Of a stretch of 17,777 nucleotides of DNA, positions 14,193 to 17,777 are shown in pieces. Each line of letters begins with the position of its first letter. Position 1 is the stretch's first letter. The stretch is taken from contig NZEI01000118.1 of the NCBI GenBank assembly GCA_002690405.1, positions 1-17,777 on the forward strand. Reading direction: 5' to 3'. This DNA comes from Gammaproteobacteria bacterium (lineage in GTDB: Bacteria > Pseudomonadota > Gammaproteobacteria > Pseudomonadales > Azotimanducaceae). The translations under genes were made by a program, and so were the position numbers. The notes under the pieces were generated by a model that searched no databases, was not told the origin of the DNA, and saw nothing but the letters and a program-made list of their open reading frames with translations.

Positions 14193-15191
14193 ATGAAGAT
14201 CAATACTGGAATTCCGGCCCATGACCTCAATGCGGTGGGAGCGGCAGCCCAAGCAGCGGAAGCGAATGGTTTCAGTGGCATATCCACCCAGGAAAATCGG
14301 CAAGATGCTTTTATGCCGTTGGCTGTGGCCGCGGCACATACCTCGACCTTGGAGCTACGCACCAGTATCGCCATTGCCTTTGCGCGCAGCCCGATGGTGG
14401 CGGCGAATATGTCGTGGGATTTGCAGCGAGCTTCCAACGGCAATTTTACGCTCGGGCTAGGCAGCCAAGTTAAGGGCCATAATATCCGGCGCTTCAGCGT
14501 ACCTTGGAGTGCGCCGGCGCCGCGTATGCGGGAATACGTGCAGGCCGTTCGTGCAATTTGGGATTGTTGGAAAAACGGCACCCAGTTGGATTATCAAGGC
14601 GAGCATTATCAATTCAGTTTGATGACGCCTAATTTTACTCCAGAGCCGTTACATAGCGATGTGCCGAAAATCCAAATTGCGGCGGTCGGGCCGGCGATGA
14701 TGAAAGTGGCCGCCGAAGAGTGCGATGGTGTGATGCTGCACGCCTTTTGTACGCGCAAATATTTAGACGCGGTGGTGCTGCCTAAACTTGAAGCGGGATT
14801 GGACGCCAAAGGTAAGAACCGCCATGACTTCGAAATCTCTGGTGGTGGATTTGTGGTCACAGGCGAAGACGACGAGGCCGTAAATAAAATGTTTGAGTGG
14901 GTGCGTATGCGGGTTGGTTTTTATGGCTCGACCCCGTCGTATTGGCCTGTTTTTGAAGCCCACGGTTGGCAGGATCTTGGGCACAAGCTCAATGACATGT
15001 CGAAAAAAGGTCAATGGCAGGAGATGACCGAGGAAATCCCCGACGACGTGGTTCACCAATTTTGCGCGGTAGGTCGATACAGCGAAATTCGAGACGCTGT
15101 GCAAAGCCGATTCTCCGGGCCGATCAATGTTATATCGCTACCTGCCGACGCGCCGCCAGATCTTGTACGGGAGCTGCGGGAGCTTGCCTAA
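14193..15191 (+). CDS. LLM-class (luciferase-like) flavin/F420 oxidoreductase
   Basis: A 332-aa TIM-barrel oxidoreductase of the luciferase-like monooxygenase class. Its layout resembles the Rv2161c/TIGR03617 subgroup as I recall it. Visible family stretches: ELRTSIAIAFARSPMVAA (51-68, early barrel strands), GNFTLGLGSQVKGHNIRRF (89-107), and SAPAPRMREYVQAVRAIW, which is the usual helix after that loop. KIQIAAVGPAMMKVAAEECDG follows. It should use reduced FMN (with a separate reductase) or coenzyme F420. F420 is uncommon in gammaproteobacteria, so FMN is the safer guess. It could hydroxylate, epoxidise or act as a Baeyer-Villiger enzyme on the cluster's substrate. GGAG stands eight bases before the ATG, 27 bp after the GST stop, so it closes the plus-strand operon. 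The cofactor cannot be decided from sequence alone. Confidence 0.9.
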   Translation: MKINTGIPAHDLNAVGAAAQAAEANGFSGISTQENRQDAFMPLAVAAAHTSTLELRTSIAIAFARSPMVAANMSWDLQRASNGNFTLGLGSQVKGHNIRRFSVPWSAPAPRMREYVQAVRAIWDCWKNGTQLDYQGEHYQFSLMTPNFTPEPLHSDVPKIQIAAVGPAMMKVAAEECDGVMLHAFCTRKYLDAVVLPKLEAGLDAKGKNRHDFEISGGGFVVTGEDDEAVNKMFEWVRMRVGFYGSTPSYWPVFEAHGWQDLGHKLNDMSKKGQWQEMTEEIPDDVVHQFCAVGRYSEIRDAVQSRFSGPINVISLPADAPPDLVRELRELA

Positions 15192-15260
15192 TCAATAAGC
15201 CGGATCGTCGAGGTTTATGAGGGGTTGCTGATACCGATTGTCTTTTTCGCTTTTGCGCAG

Positions 15261-15368
15261 TTAAAAGAACGGTACCCAACTTAGTCCGTAGAGGAGCAAT
15301 GCCGTTAAGCAGACAGCGGTGAGTTTCCCCAGTTGTATGGCGTCTTCAAGTCGCCTATTGCGTCTCAT
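15261..15368 (-). CDS. 35-aa single-span membrane peptide, coupled to the gene upstream
   Basis: The ATG at 15368-15366 overlaps the TGA stop (15367-15365) of the preceding minus-strand gene as ATGA, a classic translational-coupling junction. The 35-codon peptide has a strongly basic start (MRRNRRLEDAIQ) and one hydrophobic helix at about 12-30 (LGKLTAVCLTALLLYGL). It ends SWVPFF before TAA at 15263-15261. That makes a single membrane span with the N-terminus probably cytoplasmic. GGTGG lies about seven bases upstream of the ATG. I recognise no family. It should share the Fur-controlled promoter at 15884-15902, so it may be a membrane anchor or partner for the 158-aa protein. The coding call rests on the overlap and the clean membrane pattern; a peptide this short could still be chance. 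Confidence 0.55.
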   Translation of the reverse strand: MRRNRRLEDAIQLGKLTAVCLTALLLYGLSWVPFF

Positions 15369-15841
15369 GTATTAACCACCGATAGATTAACCGGGCGTGT
15401 AAAGGCGAGTCCCGCATCGCTGAGATGTTGAACATAGAGTAGAGCGGAGCGACAAAAGGTTTTTGTTAGCGGCGATATAATTACCTCGCCGATGATCTTC
15501 TCAGCCTTATCGGTGGTCCCGCGCTCTAGGGCGGCAAAGCAACGCAGTAAAATGTCCTCGTCCGCAACAACGAACATATTCGATGGACAGCAACCTATTT
15601 CGACTTTTCTAATCGCGGATACTGCGAGCAGAGCCATACATTCATCGAATAACGGTAATGCAGGGCCGCACCTGAAGTCGTTAAAGAACCGTCCCAGTGC
15701 ATGTTCGATGGGCATTCTTTGCTTTGCTGCCGAGGACCACACGCGGATTGCGAAGATCGAAAACTGACCTGCAGCAGCCAGTGTTTCAATTTCTACGGCA
15801 TTTGCCTGTGCGGATGGTTTATCGGAACTGACCTCGTGCAT
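15365..15841 (-). CDS. Unrecognised 158-aa protein, likely Fur-regulated
   Basis: I do not recognise this protein. It has a polar, probably loose start (residues 1-17), then a mostly helical body. IETLAAAGQFSIFAIRVWSS is near 18-37, followed by a Cys-containing stretch FRCGPALPLFDECMALLAV and by EIGCCPSN (a CC pair). The later part, ILLRCFAALERGTTDKAEKI and PLTKTFCRSALLYVQHLSDAG, is also rich in Cys. There is no signal peptide and no clear membrane span, so it is likely cytoplasmic. The ATG at 15841 has only a weak AGG upstream. Its promoter region carries a Fur box (15884-15902), and its stop overlaps the start of a 35-aa membrane peptide. Context suggests a role in iron limitation. The cysteines might bind metal or heme, but no known binding pattern is visible. 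Confidence 0.75.
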   Translation of the reverse strand: MHEVSSDKPSAQANAVEIETLAAAGQFSIFAIRVWSSAAKQRMPIEHALGRFFNDFRCGPALPLFDECMALLAVSAIRKVEIGCCPSNMFVVADEDILLRCFAALERGTTDKAEKIIGEVIISPLTKTFCRSALLYVQHLSDAGLAFTRPVNLSVVNT

Positions 15842-15847
15842 GGGAAA

Positions 15848-15870
15848 ACCTAATTAGGTATTGAATTCAA
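15848..15870. promoter_or_regulatory. Two adjacent perfect palindromes next to the Fur box
   Basis: ACCTAATTAGGT (15848-15859) is a perfect 12-bp palindrome, and TTGAATTCAA (15861-15870) a perfect 10-bp one directly beside it. They occupy the 5' leader of the 158-aa gene. TTGAAT (15861-15866) can also serve as a -35 box for the rightward promoter, with GAGAAT (15884-15889) as a -10 at 17 bp spacing. They may be a second operator. Confidence 0.35.
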
Positions 15871-15883
15871 CGTAAATCTAAAT

Positions 15884-15902
15884 GAGAATGATTATCAATA
15901 CA
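15884..15902. promoter_or_regulatory. Fur box between divergent genes
   Basis: Read on the minus strand, this 19-mer contains TGATAATCATTCTC, which matches 13 of the last 14 positions of the Fur consensus GATAATGATAATCATTATC; overall 15 of 19 match. It overlaps a candidate rightward -10 (GAGAAT, 15884-15889). On the minus strand it lies between TTGTAT and TAGATT, spaced 17 bp. Iron-loaded Fur bound here would block both the 158-aa gene and the small gene at 15952. Confidence 0.8.
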
Positions 15903-15919
15903 ATAGCGAGGGGCAAGTT

Positions 15920-15955
15920 ATGGGTTATTTCTCAATGGGGGCACTGTGGCGATGA
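15920..15955 (+). CDS. Possible 11-aa leader peptide overlapping the next start
   Basis: ATG at 15920 with GAGGGG six bases before it opens a frame MGYFSMGALWR. Its stop TGA (15953-15955) overlaps the ATG of the small iron-regulated gene at 15952 as ATGA. The ribosome site here is better than that of the main gene, so the short frame might feed ribosomes into it by re-initiation. At 11 codons it may also be chance. Confidence 0.3.
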   Translation: MGYFSMGALWR

Positions 15956-16227
15956 ATAAGCTTGGACGAGCCGAATATGACGCATGGGCAGTTGAACTGG
16001 CCATGGAAACTCTAGAGCGTCGAATCGAGCCGATTGTCAGCGAAGCGCCTTTGTCGGCGCAAACACGCTTCAACAACGCTTTGCTTAATCTGGCGGTGAA
16101 CCGGATAGTCGCTGTAGAGGGAGGGAAATTCACTGCCGGAATCTTATGGCGTTTAGCCGATGCGATTGCTAATGGTGCGAAGCCTACCCCGGGGGCGCCT
16201 GTTGATTTGACGGTGCTTAATAGCTAG
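15952..16227 (+). CDS. Small Fur-regulated protein, paralogue 1
   Basis: About 91 aa, family not recognised. The N-terminal third is charged and helical (MNKLGRAEYDAWAVELAMETLERRI). The core TRFNNALLNLAVNR...VEG...ILWRLADAI is shared with the gene at 17084: over 38 aligned residues 26 are identical and most of the rest conservative. The tail is Pro-rich and variable. There is no signal peptide and no long membrane span; the core looks like two amphipathic helices, so a small cytoplasmic dimerising or adaptor protein is plausible. The start could also be GTG at 15946, with GGGGG four bases before it; I chose the ATG at 15952, which overlaps the stop of a possible leader peptide. A Fur box lies about 50 bp upstream, so it should be made under iron limitation. 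Function unknown. Confidence 0.78.
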   Translation: MNKLGRAEYDAWAVELAMETLERRIEPIVSEAPLSAQTRFNNALLNLAVNRIVAVEGGKFTAGILWRLADAIANGAKPTPGAPVDLTVLNS

Positions 16228-16322
16228 CGCTAATGCTTTGGCGGTAGCGAAAGCCGTTGTGCGCACGGTGCCGCCTATTCCTCAAACCAGCTTGGACTCC
16301 TAAAGCTCGGTTAAATCTTCGT
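16228..16322. other. Convergent gap with nested inverted repeats
   Basis: This 95-bp gap lies between the ends of the small gene and the PPOX gene. GGCGG (16240-16244) can pair with CCGCC (16271-16275), enclosing CCGT/ACGG arms around TGTGCGC. It may form a bifurcated hairpin, but no T-run follows on either strand, so a bidirectional Rho-independent terminator is only a weak possibility. Confidence 0.25.
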
Positions 16323-16931
16323 TTACAGATTGTCTCTGTAGTCGAGTTCGATGTTTGCATCTATTACCTCGGCTAACGCTTCATCGGCTCCTGACCGCTC
16401 AACGTACTGACGACCAAACGAAACCCGAGCTTTATCAGGCCAGGTATCGGGCTGCCAAAGGTGAGATCGAATCAGCGCCTTGCCGCAGTGGAAGAAACAC
16501 TCGCGCACATGTACGCGGGTAATCAGTACTGCAGGGTGATTCTGATTCGACATTGCTTTTTGCAACTGCTCGTCCACAACTAGCTCGGCTGATCCATTCA
16601 CGCGCAAAGTTTCGCGGGTATTGGGGACGATAAATATCAATCCGACTGCTGGATTCTGCAAAATATTAAGATGGCCATCGACTAATCGATTACCGCGCCG
16701 ATCCGGGATCAGTAGGTTGTTGTGCTCGTCTATTTGCACAAACCCTGGTGCATCGCCCTTTGGTGAAACATCCATTGCTCCGGCATCTGAGGCGGTTGCG
16801 AGAAGTAAGAGCGGCGAATTACCGATAAATTCGATCGCATCTTTTGTGAGACCGGTAGATTTTTTTTGTTCGGTAGCTGGATTCGGGTGTCCGACAACTT
16901 CGCGAAGCTGGTCTACGGTTTCTATTTTCAT
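16323..16931 (-). CDS. PPOX-family FMN-binding protein (DR2398/MSMEG_1061 type)
   Basis: A 202-aa split-barrel flavoprotein of the pyridoxamine 5'-phosphate oxidase superfamily. It carries the stretches I associate with the DR2398/MSMEG_1061 subfamily: ATASDAGAMDVSPKGDAPGF (45-64), LLIPDRRGNRLVDGHLNIL (73-91), GLIFIVPNTRETLRVNG (97-113) and ECFFHCGKALIRSHLW (144-159). These pockets bind FMN or a similar flavin in a homodimer; the reaction of this subfamily is not established. A strong Fur box lies 95 bp upstream (17026-17044), unusual for this family, which suggests a job in iron starvation. Heme degradation or ferric-siderophore reduction are guesses by fold analogy with HugZ. AAGGAT lies about ten bases before the ATG. 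Family sure, function open. Confidence 0.9.
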   Translation of the reverse strand: MKIETVDQLREVVGHPNPATEQKKSTGLTKDAIEFIGNSPLLLLATASDAGAMDVSPKGDAPGFVQIDEHNNLLIPDRRGNRLVDGHLNILQNPAVGLIFIVPNTRETLRVNGSAELVVDEQLQKAMSNQNHPAVLITRVHVRECFFHCGKALIRSHLWQPDTWPDKARVSFGRQYVERSGADEALAEVIDANIELDYRDNL

Positions 16932-17025
16932 TGGGCTCTTATCCTTATCTTAGCTAAGCGTTGCTACTCGAATAGCCGAGCTTTGACTTTGTTCAGTGTG
17001 AGCGAAATAAACTTGATTTCAATAT

Positions 17026-17044
17026 GGTAATGATAATCATTCTC
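17026..17044. promoter_or_regulatory. Strong Fur box between divergent genes
   Basis: GGTAATGATAATCATTCTC matches the 19-bp Fur consensus GATAATGATAATCATTATC at 17 of 19 positions; the mismatches are at positions 2 and 17. A GATAAT hexamer (17032-17037) inside it could be the -10 box for the rightward unit. It lies between the PPOX gene (leftward) and the small paralogue plus DUF4920-like gene (rightward), so one Fur site probably controls both. Confidence 0.88.
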
Positions 17045-17083
17045 ATGTAAGGTGGTCTGCAAGTTTCGGCACGGACTGTATAA

Positions 17084-17335
17084 ATGGATAAAGATCTCCA
17101 GGCGGTCGCTGGTTGGATGCAGGAAATCGAGGAAAAAATGCAGGAAATTGATCTTGAGTTAAATCTCCGCACGATTACCAATTTCAACAACGCTCTACTC
17201 AACATAGCAGTGAACCGATTTGTTGCTATCGAAGGCAGTCAGGGGAGCGCGACCATCTTGTGGCGGATCGCTGATGCGCTGAGTAACGGAGGTTATGGAA
17301 ACGAGCCCCTAGAAATAAACCAGTTAGACGGATAG
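17084..17335 (+). CDS. Small Fur-regulated protein, paralogue 2
   Basis: An 83-aa protein, paralogous to the gene at 15952. The shared core, residues 32-69 here, has FNNALLNIAVNRFVAIEG and ILWRIADALSNG, 26 of 38 positions identical. The N-terminal part differs: MDKDLQAVAGWMQEIEEKMQEIDLEL is acidic and helical, possibly a short coiled coil. There is no signal peptide. The ATG at 17084 has only GGA upstream, so translation may be weak or the start may be uncertain by a few codons. The strong Fur box at 17026-17044 sits directly upstream, and an exported DUF4920-like gene follows after 22 bp in the same direction, so the two form an operon. The recurrence of this core in two neighbouring Fur-controlled units is the main reason to take it as real. 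No function can be assigned. Confidence 0.8.
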   Translation: MDKDLQAVAGWMQEIEEKMQEIDLELNLRTITNFNNALLNIAVNRFVAIEGSQGSATILWRIADALSNGGYGNEPLEINQLDG

Positions 17336-17357
17336 GGCTGAAGGAGTTCTCAAGGGT

Positions 17358-17777
17358 ATGAGTTATTTAGCACGCACTTACAGCGCAATAGGTTGGCCCG
17401 CAGTTGTATTCTCTGCCATCTTGCTGGTGCAGTCTGCTACGGCTGCAGCTGCTGGTAAGCAAGTGCAGTCCACTTCTGAGTCATCAAGGCCGCTCGCGGT
17501 AAAGATTTCCCAGTTGATCAACGACCCATATTCCTATGTCGACAAAGCCGTCACCATCGTGGGCGCGGTGGGCGATGTATGTCCCGCCAGAGGCTGCTGG
17601 GCAGATGTTATGGATAACGATGGCGGTTCGGTGCGTTTTAAGGTGCCGGATGGTGAGTTGGTGTTCACAGCGGCAATGGCCGGCGATCAGCTTACTGCCA
17701 CTGGTGTCTTCAGGGCCCATCACCTTACGGAAAAACAGGCTATCGGATGGTTAACCCATCTTGCGGCCGAGCGCGGC
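17358..17777 (+). CDS. Exported DUF4920-like protein, cut by the right edge
   Basis: From the ATG at 17358, 140 codons run to the window end without a stop, so the C-terminus is missing. Residues 1-31 look like a signal peptide (hydrophobic VVFSAILLVQSATAAAA, likely cleavage around residues 30-32), so the protein is periplasmic. Residues about 47-120 resemble the DUF4920 OB-like domain. The key motif is DVCPARGCW (73-81) with the Cys75/Cys80 pair, preceded by KAVTIVGAVG and followed by SVRFKVPDGELVF. AAGGAG lies eleven bases before the ATG. It follows the small paralogue by 22 bp and so shares its Fur-controlled promoter. The CPxxGCW motif could bind a metal or form a disulfide; the biochemical role of the family is not known to me. 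Family moderately sure. Confidence 0.75.
   Translation, partial: MSYLARTYSAIGWPAVVFSAILLVQSATAAAAGKQVQSTSESSRPLAVKISQLINDPYSYVDKAVTIVGAVGDVCPARGCWADVMDNDGGSVRFKVPDGELVFTAAMAGDQLTATGVFRAHHLTEKQAIGWLTHLAAERG

Noticed and set aside
17484..17754. Open frames on both strands at 17484-17723 (minus) and 17536-17754 (plus)
   Set aside because: They overlap the DUF4920-like gene, which has a signal peptide and the DVCPARGCW motif in its own frame, so the others are shadows.
1..17777. Mobile elements, CRISPR arrays, tRNA or rRNA genes
   Set aside because: No transposase, integrase, regularly spaced repeats, tRNA cloverleaf or rRNA-like stretch was seen; the acquired-DNA idea rests only on local base composition.

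Overview
The window looks like an accessory catabolic region followed by an iron-responsive region from a free-living, probably marine, gammaproteobacterium. This rests on Fur boxes close to the enterobacterial/pseudomonad consensus, an Atu/Liu-type acyl-CoA carboxylase cluster, and moderate GC by eye. The species cannot be named from the sequence. No tRNA, rRNA, CRISPR array, insertion sequence or phage gene was seen.

Left edge (1-762): the start of a lipoprotein gene runs off the left end on the minus strand. An AT-rich gap with a 9-bp inverted repeat follows, then a small winged-helix (MarR-like) regulator on the plus strand. That regulator converges, with 3 bp between stops, on an EthA-like Baeyer-Villiger monooxygenase (BVMO; 766-2271, minus). 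The BVMO diverges from an exported type-B carboxylesterase (2480-4012, plus). A BVMO plus an esterase is the usual pair for turning a ketone into an ester and then cleaving it.

Catabolic core (4040-15191): a minus-strand operon, read right to left, encodes an acyl-CoA carboxylase beta subunit, a biotin-carrying alpha subunit, a crotonase-type hydratase and a two-domain AtuA protein. It resembles the Pseudomonas atu (citronellol/geraniol) and liu (leucine/isovalerate) pathways in content but not in order. A TetR regulator diverges from it and is followed on the plus strand by two adjacent acyl-CoA dehydrogenase genes that look like the two halves of a heteromeric enzyme, then a glutathione S-transferase and a luciferase-like monooxygenase. 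Together they predict desaturation of a branched acyl-CoA, carboxylation of the methyl branch and hydration. The substrate is unknown: a branched isoprenoid or terpenoid ketone or acid is my inference.

Iron-responsive part (15261-17777): two divergent promoter regions each carry a Fur box (15884-15902 and 17026-17044; the second matches 17 of 19 consensus positions). Each drives rightward a paralogous small protein (about 91 and 83 aa) that I do not recognise. Leftward, the first drives an unrecognised 158-aa protein whose stop overlaps the start of a 35-aa single-span membrane peptide. The second drives a DR2398/MSMEG_1061-type PPOX flavoprotein leftward and, behind the second paralog, an exported DUF4920-like protein that runs off the right edge. 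This duplicated module is the most novel item in the window.
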